64,000 nucleotides of DNA, taken from NCBI GenBank assembly GCA_022448945.1, contig JAKVCV010000002.1, forward strand, positions 124,001 to 188,000, in the 5' to 3' direction. Within the stretch, counting starts at the first letter, position 1. Each line of letters opens with the position of its first letter. This document shows positions 43,995 through 51,495 of this stretch, piece by piece. Source of the stretch: Saprospiraceae bacterium (GTDB lineage Bacteria; Bacteroidota; Bacteroidia; Chitinophagales; Saprospiraceae). The position numbers were made by a program, and so were the translations under genes. Below the pieces are notes generated by a model. That model was not told the origin of the DNA and did no database searches. It saw only the letters and a program-made list of their open reading frames with translations.

Positions 43995-44801
43995 TTATAC
44001 ATCTCTTTTTAATTTATTAATCATTGTATTTAAATAGACTTTTGGAAAGAAACGATATAAGAAATACGATATTATACCTGTTTTACCCGAAACGAGAAAA
44101 GGTTTGTTTTTTTTGCAGCAACTGACTATATCTTTAGCAATTCTATCAGGTGAAATGTTTTTCCCAATAGTTTTTTTGTTCCTGTAGAAGGAATTTTTTT
44201 CAGGTGAAATATCAATTTCTCTTGGTGCTTGAATAAAAGAGGGACAGACCATTAAACAATGTATTCCTTCTTCTTTAACTTCGCTATATAAGGACTCAAA
44301 GAAGCCATGCAAGGCATGTTTGCTTGCAGAATAGGCAGTTCTCCCTAATAAAGGCGCAAATCCTGCAACACTTGATATGCTTACTATTAGACCTTTGTTT
44401 TTATGAATGTCATTCAAAAAAGCCTCTGTACAATTTACAGCACCAAAGAAATTAATTTCCATAACTTTTCTGGTTATTTCTATCCTTTTGTCCATTTTGA
44501 TAAATCTTTCAATGTGTGTAATACCCGCATTATTTACAAGTCCGTCTATACGTCCCCATTTATTATAAATTTTGTTTCTGGCCGTTTGGCAAGCGTTTTT
44601 GTCTGTAATATCACATTCAATCGTATAAATTTCTATGTCTTCTTTACCTAAGTCTTTTTTTAGTTTTATCAATGCAATAGAATTGATATCTAATGCAGCA
44701 ATTAGACTTCCTGATTTTGCAAATTGCTTACATATAGCTTTCCCCAAATTCCCAGAAGCTCCTGTTACCACTATTACATTATTCTTGATTTTTCGTGCCA
44801 T
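43995..44801 (-). CDS. Short-chain dehydrogenase/reductase (classical SDR)
   Basis: A 268-residue NAD(P)-dependent oxidoreductase. The cofactor motif TGASGNLG is at 13-20 and NNAGITH near 90. The catalytic Ser is in SISSVAG, and Tyr157 and Lys161 are in YSASK. The C-terminal tail (FLVSGKTGIISYFLYRFFPKVYLNTMINKL) is amphipathic and may touch the membrane, as in SDRs that act on lipid substrates. It lies divergent to the flavin monooxygenase 295 nt away. A shared pathway is possible but unproven. Confidence 0.9.
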   Translation of the reverse strand: MARKIKNNVIVVTGASGNLGKAICKQFAKSGSLIAALDINSIALIKLKKDLGKEDIEIYTIECDITDKNACQTARNKIYNKWGRIDGLVNNAGITHIERFIKMDKRIEITRKVMEINFFGAVNCTEAFLNDIHKNKGLIVSISSVAGFAPLLGRTAYSASKHALHGFFESLYSEVKEEGIHCLMVCPSFIQAPREIDISPEKNSFYRNKKTIGKNISPDRIAKDIVSCCKKNKPFLVSGKTGIISYFLYRFFPKVYLNTMINKLKRDV

Positions 44802-45095
44802 TGATATATTTTGAATTAATAAAATTTATTACCAATACTAATGGGTGTTTAATTCAGTTCAAAAGTAAGTAAAATGGTAAAAAAATATTTATAATTTGAC
44901 TTGTATAGTGTTTTATCACTACATTTTGAAATGTAATTAAAAATGCTAAATTAATGTATAATTTTAGTTTATAATACAATTATAATAAAACTAGAAATGT
45001 AATTTATTGTTTTTTTTGATACAAAAATAGCTATTTTTTTTTATTAAATATTCCGTTCTTTGTTTTATAACATTAAAAAAAATAAATTTTAAAAA

Positions 45096-46499
45096 ATGGA
45101 GAATGAAAATATAGTTACTAATTCACCTTGTTGTCAAGATCCTAGAAAAGGTTTGTCATTGTCGGAAGATTTTGGTAACAAAACTTTATCACCCTGTAAT
45201 ACAGAAACAAAATATGTTGTGATTGGAGGAGGTCCAGCAGGGCTTTCAGGTGCAAAGGCATTAAAGGAATTGGGAGTGAATTTTGATGGTTTTGAAATGG
45301 GTAGTGATTTTGGAGGATTATGGAATATTGATAATCCTTTGAGTACAATGTATGAGTCAGCGCATTTAATTTCATCCAAAACTACTACAGAATTTTTAGA
45401 TTTTCCTATGTCTGATGACACTCCTGATTATCCAGGACACAAAATGATGTATAATTATTTTGTTGACTATGCTAAAAATTTCAATCTGTATGACCATTAT
45501 TATTTCAACACTAAGGTTCAGAAAATCGAAAAACATGGAGAAAAATGGAAGGTTACAGTTATAAACCCTGATTTTGGAACTTTAACTTATATCTATAAAG
45601 GAATAATAATAGCTAATGGCACGCTTTCAAAGCCTAATATCCCGGTTTTTAAGGGGCATTTTACTGGTGAAATAATACATTCTGCTGAATATAAAAAAGC
45701 TTCTGTTCTTCAAGGGAAGAAAGTATTGGTAATTGGAGCAGGGAACAGTGGATGTGACATAGTAGTAGATGCTGTACATTATGCAAAAAAAGCAGATATT
45801 TCAGTACGCAGAGGATATTATTTTGTGCCTAAATATGTATTTGGTAAACCTTCTGATACTGTTGGTGGTAAGATAAGATTGCCTCGCAGGATCAAGCAAA
45901 AATTTGATCATTTTCTATTAAAGTGGTTTACTGGAGATCCACAACGTTTTGGATTTCCTAAGCCTCAATATAAAATGTACGAATCTCACCCTGTGGTAAA
46001 TACGCTGATTTTGCATCATATTGGTCAGGGGGATATTAAAGTACAAAAAAATATTGATTATTTTGATGGGAAAATAGTTCACTTTAAAGATGGACATTCA
46101 GAAGAATATGATACGATTGTTTTGGCAACAGGGTACAAACTGGATTTTCCTTTTATCGATAAAGAACATCTTAACTGGACGGGGATGGCACCTGAATTGT
46201 ATCTCAATATTTTTCATCCCGAATATGATAATCTTTTTATTCTGGGAATGGTAGAAGCAGCCGGACTTGGTTGGGAAGGCCGTTATGAACAAGCAAAATT
46301 AATGGCCAGGTATATTAAAGGGATTGAGAATAACACGTTGAAAGCCTTAGCATTCAAAAAGAAAAAATCAGGAAAACAACCAGACTTAAGTGGAGGATAT
46401 AATTATTTAAAGCTTGAGCGCATGTCTTTTTATGTACACAAAGATACATACCGTAGAATTGTTACCAAAGAAGCAAAGGGAATGAAAGATGAAAATTAA
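45096..46499 (+). CDS. Flavin-containing monooxygenase
   Basis: A 467-residue FAD/NADPH enzyme. The FAD motif VIGGGPAGLSG (Gly44, 46, 49) comes after a 40-residue N-terminal extension with Cys12-Cys13. GLWNID marks the FMO flavin site. The class motif appears as FKGHFTGEIIHSAEY, the NADPH motif as VIGAGNSGCDIV (about 212-223), and the ATGY motif near 345. Such enzymes oxygenate amines, sulfides or ketones (Baeyer-Villiger type); the substrate is unknown. The epimerase-like gene follows after 56 nt in the same direction, probably as an operon. Confidence 0.92.
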   Translation: MENENIVTNSPCCQDPRKGLSLSEDFGNKTLSPCNTETKYVVIGGGPAGLSGAKALKELGVNFDGFEMGSDFGGLWNIDNPLSTMYESAHLISSKTTTEFLDFPMSDDTPDYPGHKMMYNYFVDYAKNFNLYDHYYFNTKVQKIEKHGEKWKVTVINPDFGTLTYIYKGIIIANGTLSKPNIPVFKGHFTGEIIHSAEYKKASVLQGKKVLVIGAGNSGCDIVVDAVHYAKKADISVRRGYYFVPKYVFGKPSDTVGGKIRLPRRIKQKFDHFLLKWFTGDPQRFGFPKPQYKMYESHPVVNTLILHHIGQGDIKVQKNIDYFDGKIVHFKDGHSEEYDTIVLATGYKLDFPFIDKEHLNWTGMAPELYLNIFHPEYDNLFILGMVEAAGLGWEGRYEQAKLMARYIKGIENNTLKALAFKKKKSGKQPDLSGGYNYLKLERMSFYVHKDTYRRIVTKEAKGMKDEN

Positions 46500-46555
46500 T
46501 ATACAAGTTTTCTAATTTTAACTAAATATATTTATTTAAGGTCTAATATCATTTA

Positions 46556-47551
46556 ATGGAAAATATATTAATTACAGGTGCACTTGGCTATCTCGGGCAA
46601 TCAGTTTTGAATCGACTCCACAATGATATGAAGGAGGGAAAGATTAATAGTCTAACAGCAATGGATGTAAGGTCTGTAAAAGATTCAGAAAGATTAAAAA
46701 ATGTTAACTATGTTGAATTAGATATTCGCGACGAAAATTTGTGGAAACATCTGCAAAAAGAACAAATTACTACCGTCATTCATCTCGCCGCTATTATAGA
46801 TTCTCAATCCAGTCCCAGAGCGTTTCAGTACGAAGTGGATGTTATGGGTACCCAAAATATATTGGATGCCTGTCTGAAAGTTGCAGTAAATCGCATTATA
46901 ATCAGTTCTAGTGGTGCAGCCTATGGATATCATGTTGATAATCCTGAATGGCTTCAAGAAAATGATGCTATAAGAGGCAATGAAATATTTCCTTACTCGG
47001 CCCATAAACGTATGGTTGAGGAAATGATGTGCGAATACCGGGAAAAATATCCTCAGCTCCAACAAACTATATTCAGGATCTGTACTATTCTTGGAAAAAC
47101 TACAGATAATTTGATTACTAATTTATTTGAAAAAAAACACATTCTTGGTATTAAAGGCTATGATAGTCCATATGTTTTTATCTGGGATGAAGATGTTGCT
47201 GATTGTATTCAGCAGGCTGTTTTTTCAGAGAAATATGGTGTTTATAATCTGGCAGGTGATGGAGCAATTTGCAATTCGGACTTAGCAATTTTGCTAAATA
47301 AACGATACCTTTCCATTCCAGTTTCATTACTTAGATGGGCATTGAGAGTCGGTAATAAATTAGGATTGACCCAATATAGCCCCGACCAGATTTTGTTTAT
47401 CCAGTACAGGCCTGTATTGGATAATAGAAAATTAAAACGTGAATTTGGTTTTGTTCCTCAAAAAACTTCTTTGGAGACATTTTTATATTACCTTAATTCA
47501 AGAAATAAAACTATAGGTGATATCAATAATATCAATATTTTAACTCCCTAA
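46556..47551 (+). CDS. NAD-dependent epimerase/dehydratase (extended SDR)
   Basis: A 331-residue extended SDR with the N-terminal NAD motif TGALGYLG (7-14), DIRD and HLAAIID cofactor contacts, and catalytic SSSGAAYG followed by Tyr147 and Lys151 in YSAHK. The family covers sugar-nucleotide epimerases and also steroid or lipid-type 3-beta dehydrogenases. With a flavin monooxygenase upstream and no sugar genes near, a non-sugar substrate is at least as likely. It converges on the GT39 gene with only 14 nt between stop codons. Confidence 0.88.
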   Translation: MENILITGALGYLGQSVLNRLHNDMKEGKINSLTAMDVRSVKDSERLKNVNYVELDIRDENLWKHLQKEQITTVIHLAAIIDSQSSPRAFQYEVDVMGTQNILDACLKVAVNRIIISSSGAAYGYHVDNPEWLQENDAIRGNEIFPYSAHKRMVEEMMCEYREKYPQLQQTIFRICTILGKTTDNLITNLFEKKHILGIKGYDSPYVFIWDEDVADCIQQAVFSEKYGVYNLAGDGAICNSDLAILLNKRYLSIPVSLLRWALRVGNKLGLTQYSPDQILFIQYRPVLDNRKLKREFGFVPQKTSLETFLYYLNSRNKTIGDINNINILTP

Positions 47552-47565
47552 ACTATAAAGGATAT

Positions 47566-49311
47566 TTATAAAGGGGTTCTTATTTCTATACGTTTATTTT
47601 GATAGATTATTTTGGGGTAATATGCTTCAAGCCATTTGATCTCATCTATTAATGGTATTCTATCTTCTTTGTCCCATAAAACAGATTCATATATTTTGGA
47701 ATCAACAAAGGGCTTAAAACTTTTACTATCCTTGAAAATCATAGCAGTCTTAAGTTTTTTTCCTGCTCTTAGATAATAACATTCAATTAAGGGTTTATCA
47801 TAATTGGAAAAGAAATAACATTCATTTATTTTATTGCTTAATAATAGTCTGCTTAATTCTATTGCTTGTTTGTCTATAACTGCACTCCAACGGACTGCAT
47901 AATGCACTTCTGTTCTCCAAAAATTAAATATGATTAGTGCTAAAGCGATTGGAATTGCAATTTTGTTTTTGGGAAACATATAACTTCCAAGCAATCCAAT
48001 AAATAAACCTATAAAAAGTGTAATGAAACACCATACACGATAGGGGGGTTGTGTTCCAGTAATAAGATTAAGAAGAGAGGGCAACATTAGGAATAAAATA
48101 GTGATTACAATAGGATTTCTTTTTTTAGGAATATTCCAGTTTTTTATCAATAAAAAAAACAGTAAAAAGGTAGATAATAGAAAAATCCAATATACAGAAG
48201 TTAATCTTCCAGCCCCGAATAGTAACCAATCTGCAACTTTATCCTGATAGGAAATAAATTGTTCACCATGCGGCGCACCATCAGAAGCAATGTGCATAAG
48301 TATTTCAAAACCATTTGTTATAAAAAAAGAAAAATATAGTATACTTGTAAAAAGTACTACCACTAGGTTTGATGTAATCCAACTTTTGAAAGTTTCAAAT
48401 TTTTGAATCAAAACACTAATAAATAATACACAATTAAAGATTATTAATACATAGATATGTGTGGGGACACTATATATGCCTAAAATGTTTGCTATTGACC
48501 ATATTGTCCAATAATAATTATTATTATTCGATAAGACTTTAAGTGTTGCCCACAGGTTAATAATAGTAAAAAGCAATTGCAATATGTACCCTCTGGCATA
48601 CATCGAATAAAAAACAATCCCTGGAGAAAAAGCAAACCAAGCCAAAGCTACTAATGCCCATCGCCACCCACAAATGCTTCGTATTAGATAATAAAAGAAA
48701 AAGCAAGTTACAATGCCTACCAAATAAACAGGTAATCTAAGGGTGTACTTAGCTTCCAGTGGTAAATAATCTGTAATGCAAGCGAAAAGACTATACAAAA
48801 TGTGATTGTTATTTGGACTAATGGCAGACACAATAAATCCTTTAGATATAAAATGATTGTATGTCCATGCTTCATCGTATTGTAATTCATAAGAGTAGAT
48901 TTGCCAAAACCCTCTTAGGGCAAAAGCAATCAAAATAGTATATAAGATAAGTTTTTCTTCCTTATTTGTTTTTTGGATTTGAACAGTTAGTGTGTTTTTG
49001 GTTTTTATTATAAACTCATTGATTATTCTACTGAAATACAATATCTTATTATGAAGCCAATAAGTACAAAGGGTCCAAATAACAATACTAATGAGGATTA
49101 TATATTTCATTGATTTAAATCGTTGAGGAGGGAGTACAGATTCCTCAAAATAGGATTGAAACGCTTGTTTATCACTCAGGTCAAGTACTATATTTGCAAA
49201 CGAGTTGTAATCAATTGACCAAAGCCATATACTAGTGCCCCAAATGCAAAACCCTATTATTGCCCATGCAGCCAATAATAGGATTTTTATACGTAAGACG
49301 GAGTTTGCCAT
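47566..49311 (-). CDS. GT39-type membrane glycosyltransferase
   Basis: A 581-residue polytopic inner-membrane protein of the PMT/ArnT-like (GT39, GT-C fold) class, with a dozen or so helices. The first periplasmic loop carries the catalytic Asp-Glu pair: Asp146-Glu147 in ELQYDEAWTYNHF. The expected ISPNNNHILYSLF segment follows. The pair usually sits near residue 50-60. Here about 90 extra residues, including two helices and a soluble loop (DKQAFQSYFEES), come first. It would transfer a sugar from a polyprenyl-phosphate donor in the periplasm; the acceptor is unknown. Its ATG overlaps by one base the stop of the PspB-like gene upstream, indicating translational coupling. Confidence 0.85.
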   Translation of the reverse strand: MANSVLRIKILLLAAWAIIGFCIWGTSIWLWSIDYNSFANIVLDLSDKQAFQSYFEESVLPPQRFKSMKYIILISIVIWTLCTYWLHNKILYFSRIINEFIIKTKNTLTVQIQKTNKEEKLILYTILIAFALRGFWQIYSYELQYDEAWTYNHFISKGFIVSAISPNNNHILYSLFACITDYLPLEAKYTLRLPVYLVGIVTCFFFYYLIRSICGWRWALVALAWFAFSPGIVFYSMYARGYILQLLFTIINLWATLKVLSNNNNYYWTIWSIANILGIYSVPTHIYVLIIFNCVLFISVLIQKFETFKSWITSNLVVVLFTSILYFSFFITNGFEILMHIASDGAPHGEQFISYQDKVADWLLFGAGRLTSVYWIFLLSTFLLFFLLIKNWNIPKKRNPIVITILFLMLPSLLNLITGTQPPYRVWCFITLFIGLFIGLLGSYMFPKNKIAIPIALALIIFNFWRTEVHYAVRWSAVIDKQAIELSRLLLSNKINECYFFSNYDKPLIECYYLRAGKKLKTAMIFKDSKSFKPFVDSKIYESVLWDKEDRIPLIDEIKWLEAYYPKIIYQNKRIEIRTPL

Positions 49312-49607
49312 TATTTTTTCAAATTCTTAATAATAGATTTTAATTCAGTTAGTTCGGACTTTAGATTAATGGCTTCCCGTCCAGAGCTTTCAGTAAACTT
49401 AGTATCTGTGACAATCATTTCTACATTTGTAAGCCTTTTTTCCAAACTATTTAATTGTTCTTGAACTATAGTAAGCTTGTTCTGTATCTCATTATGTGTT
49501 TTTTCAAGAACTAATTCTTTTTTTAAATTTTTTCTTGATGAACTGATTACAAAACCAGTTATAAGGATAATTATAGTGGCGAGAAATATATAGAATATTG
49601 GATGCAT
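49311..49607 (-). CDS. Small membrane/coiled-coil protein, PspB-like copy 3
   Basis: A 98-residue protein with an N-terminal transmembrane helix (about 4-22) and a charged coiled coil. The segment LNSLEKRLTNVEMIVTD (about 54-69) lines up with the ERLxxIExILxDE core of its two upstream neighbours and of PspB. It is the most diverged of the three and has an extra C-terminal heptad stretch. Its stop codon overlaps the GT39 start by one base, and its start is 2 nt from the end of copy 2. Function inferred only from the resemblance. Confidence 0.75.
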   Translation of the reverse strand: MHPIFYIFLATIIILITGFVISSSRKNLKKELVLEKTHNEIQNKLTIVQEQLNSLEKRLTNVEMIVTDTKFTESSGREAINLKSELTELKSIIKNLKK

Positions 49608-49609
49608 AA

Positions 49610-49894
49610 TTAACGTTTATTTTCTTTATCTAATCGAATTTGCTCTTTTTCGTATTCAAGGTTTATACGTCTATCTTCATCGGTAAGAATATATTCTAGG
49701 TTTTTCAGGCGCTTTTTAATCTCTTCATTCTCAGCCAAAAGGTGACCAATTTGTTTTTTTAGTTCACTACTATTCTCGTTGTAGTTGCTATTCATTTTCA
49801 TTTTTTGCAATTTAATATAATATCCACCCAGGATTGCAGCAAGCGGAACAGAAAAGACCATAATAATAGAAACAAGACTAATTAGAGCTGCCAT
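49610..49894 (-). CDS. Small membrane/coiled-coil protein, PspB-like copy 2
   Basis: A 94-residue protein: a transmembrane helix (about 3-25), a short basic linker, then a coiled coil with AENEEIKKRLKNLEYILTDE. This resembles the conserved core of enterobacterial PspB (RIQALESILDAE). A C-terminal INLEYEKEQIRLDKENK follows that is almost identical to copy 1. The ATG at 49894 is preferred over a TTG three codons earlier. It sits 36 nt after copy 1 and 2 nt before copy 3. PspB in enterobacteria signals envelope stress together with PspC; no PspC domain is seen in this window. Confidence 0.78.
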   Translation of the reverse strand: MAALISLVSIIMVFSVPLAAILGGYYIKLQKMKMNSNYNENSSELKKQIGHLLAENEEIKKRLKNLEYILTDEDRRINLEYEKEQIRLDKENKR

Positions 49895-49930
49895 AAAAAT
49901 CAATTTTGATATTCAGTTGTTGTCAAGGAA

Positions 49931-50197
49931 TCAATCGCGTCCATATTTATTCTTATTGTCTAAACGAATTTGCTCTTTTTCATAATCAAGGTTAATCTGT
50001 TTCTCCTCATCAGATAAAATATATTCTATATTTCTTAAACGTTCTTTTAAATCTTCATTTTCAGCCATTAATTCACTGATTTGAAGTTTGATATCTTTAG
50101 AGGTTGTTCCAATTTTTTTATCCTGTTTAAGTTTTGATTTTTGAAGGTCAAAATAAAATGACCCAATTACTATGATGACGATTGCTGCCCAAAACAT
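49931..50197 (-). CDS. Small membrane/coiled-coil protein, PspB-like copy 1
   Basis: An 88-residue protein with a short N-terminal transmembrane helix (about 2-15), a Lys-rich linker and a coiled coil containing AENEDLKERLRNIEYILSDE. It lines up without gaps with PspB's core helix: the Glu-Arg, Ile-Glu, Ile-Leu and final Glu positions are shared. The 40-residue tail is nearly the same as copy 2, so a recent tandem duplication is likely. It starts 114 nt downstream of the 266-residue orphan gene, probably in the same transcript. Confidence 0.78.
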   Translation of the reverse strand: MFWAAIVIIVIGSFYFDLQKSKLKQDKKIGTTSKDIKLQISELMAENEDLKERLRNIEYILSDEEKQINLDYEKEQIRLDNKNKYGRD

Positions 50198-50311
50198 AAA
50201 ATTTATTTATTGATTAAAGACTAATTATAAATTATACTCTAATATAACAAATTTGAAATTCTTTTCAGTTCCTCAAAAAATAATATAATTTAGGAATGTC
50301 GATGTTTTTAA

Positions 50312-51112
50312 TCAAAAACGACCTAAACGGATATTTGGTATTGATAAAACTACACCATTATTCTTTAAAATTTGTTGAATTAGTCGAAACTCCTGCCATA
50401 AGTCGTTCATTGCACCTTGATTTGAGACTAATCTTTGATATTCTGCGATAATTGGGCTGAATATATTTAGCAACACTTTTGAAGGCAAGTTTTTTTCGTT
50501 TTGCATAGAATAAAGTGTATGGAACCGCATCTTGGGATTTGTGCAGTGATTAGCAAAAGTGATAATAGATTTTTGAATTCCTGAAGGTATTTTAGACAAT
50601 AAATTCATAGCAGCTTTTGCTAATTCAAAATCTGGGTAATTTGCATAAGCATCAATCCTGGACCATAAAGGCTCTAGCTCTCTTCCGAATGGTAGTAATA
50701 AAATTAATAACGATTCTATTATTTCTAGTTCTGAAGAAGCCACTACATCTAATAATTGTTTTAGACGTTCAATTCTTGGGGCTCTTCTAAAATTTTTGAG
50801 TTTAGGGAGTGTTGCTGTATCAATAGTAAATGGTATCCCTTTTTCAAGTTGCTTTACGATTTTACTGTATGCTTTGTTGGGGCAATACCAATTTAGAATT
50901 TGTTGGAGTAAATATAATTGTTCTTCTTTGTTTTTAGAATTTTTAAATTTTTCAATTAAATCATCTACATTTATTTTTGGTTGAACCAAGTAGAACAAGG
51001 CTTTCCTAACATCTCTTTTAGCTTTTTTTGTGAAGATTTCTTTACAGGTGTTTTCTTCAACATCTGGAAATACTTCAATCAAAAACTTTAAATGTATATC
51101 ATATTTGTCCAT
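50312..51112 (-). CDS. Orphan helical protein with a CUE-like N-terminus
   Basis: Not recognised as a family. The 266-residue protein has no signal or membrane segment. Residues 10-45 (FLIEVFPDVEENTCKEIF ... DVRKALFYLV) follow the CUE-domain pattern: a Phe-Pro pair, then a hydrophobic pair 26 residues later preceded by Asp-Val. CUE domains are ubiquitin-binding in eukaryotes, so convergence is likely. The rest is all-helical and could be a HEAT-like repeat solenoid (about 95-250). It is the first gene after the sigma-54 promoter and hairpin, and it heads the PspB-like/GT39 group. Confidence 0.7.
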   Translation of the reverse strand: MDKYDIHLKFLIEVFPDVEENTCKEIFTKKAKRDVRKALFYLVQPKINVDDLIEKFKNSKNKEEQLYLLQQILNWYCPNKAYSKIVKQLEKGIPFTIDTATLPKLKNFRRAPRIERLKQLLDVVASSELEIIESLLILLLPFGRELEPLWSRIDAYANYPDFELAKAAMNLLSKIPSGIQKSIITFANHCTNPKMRFHTLYSMQNEKNLPSKVLLNIFSPIIAEYQRLVSNQGAMNDLWQEFRLIQQILKNNGVVLSIPNIRLGRF

Positions 51113-51137
51113 AGCAATTTTAATATAATGTCATATA

Positions 51138-51170
51138 TAAATCTACAAAAAAGGACTTTAGGAACTCAAT
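51138..51170 (-). promoter_or_regulatory. Weak second promoter before the orphan gene
   Basis: On the minus strand ATTG (51170-51167), 21 nt, TAGATTTA (51145-51138). It is an imperfect match to the primary sigma consensus, 26 nt before the start codon at 51112. If real, it would give expression that does not depend on the upstream terminator being bypassed. Confidence 0.3.
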
Positions 51171-51288
51171 ATTTAATCATTAATCTCTAATTCTAATATT
51201 TATACATTATAAAATGCTGGCAAGAGTGGTTTCAGTCTTTTAGACGGCAGTTTATTCTAAAGGCTTTTAGACCATAAACAAAAACAAT

Positions 51289-51323
51289 AAAAAAAGTCCC
51301 GCCTCTTAAAAAAGAAGCGAGAC
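51289..51323 (-). terminator. Intrinsic terminator or attenuator downstream of the sigma-54 promoter
   Basis: In minus-strand RNA, 12-nt arms (51323-51312 with 51307-51296) pair fully, counting two G-U pairs, around a 4-nt loop, and are followed by seven U (51295-51289). The same DNA read on the + strand has two mismatches and no T tract, so it works only in the minus direction. No minus-strand gene ends just before it. It therefore ends either a small RNA or a leader. Confidence 0.75.
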
Positions 51324-51364
51324 ACACACTATAAGAACACCCAATTAAAACCTTTATTTTTTTA
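51289..51364 (-). ncRNA. Candidate sigma-54-dependent small RNA or attenuated leader (about 76 nt)
   Basis: Bounded by the predicted sigma-54 start near 51364 and the U tract of the hairpin at 51289. The stretch has no ATG and no credible ORF. The 5' part is A/U-rich and single-stranded, followed by a UGUGUGU run and the terminator stem. Either a discrete regulatory RNA or the leader of the operon beginning at 51112. Confidence 0.5.
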
Positions 51365-51373
51365 TTATTAGTA

Positions 51374-51391
51374 TCGCAACATTTGTGCCAA
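51374..51391 (-). promoter_or_regulatory. Sigma-54 (RpoN) promoter, -24/-12 type
   Basis: Minus strand reads TTGGCAC, 5 nt, TTGC (51391-51376). It matches the consensus TGGCAC-N5-TTGC at every fixed base, with the GG and GC at the required 12-nt spacing. Transcription would begin near 51364 and run toward the orphan/PspB-like/GT39 genes. No enhancer site or activator gene was recognised nearby. Confidence 0.75.
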
Positions 51392-51441
51392 ACTTAATAT
51401 AGTTGAAATATTTTAGTTAAATAGGCCAAAAATTACTTTCA

Positions 51442-51480
51442 TTTACTATTCCGCTTCAAATGTTGTATATTTGAGCGAGA
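51442..51480 (+). promoter_or_regulatory. Predicted dnaG promoter
   Basis: TTTA (51442-51445), then TATATTTG (51466-51473), an exact -7 match. Start predicted near 51480, 16 nt before the dnaG ATG. Confidence 0.6.
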
Positions 51481-51495
51481 AAAATAATAGAATTC

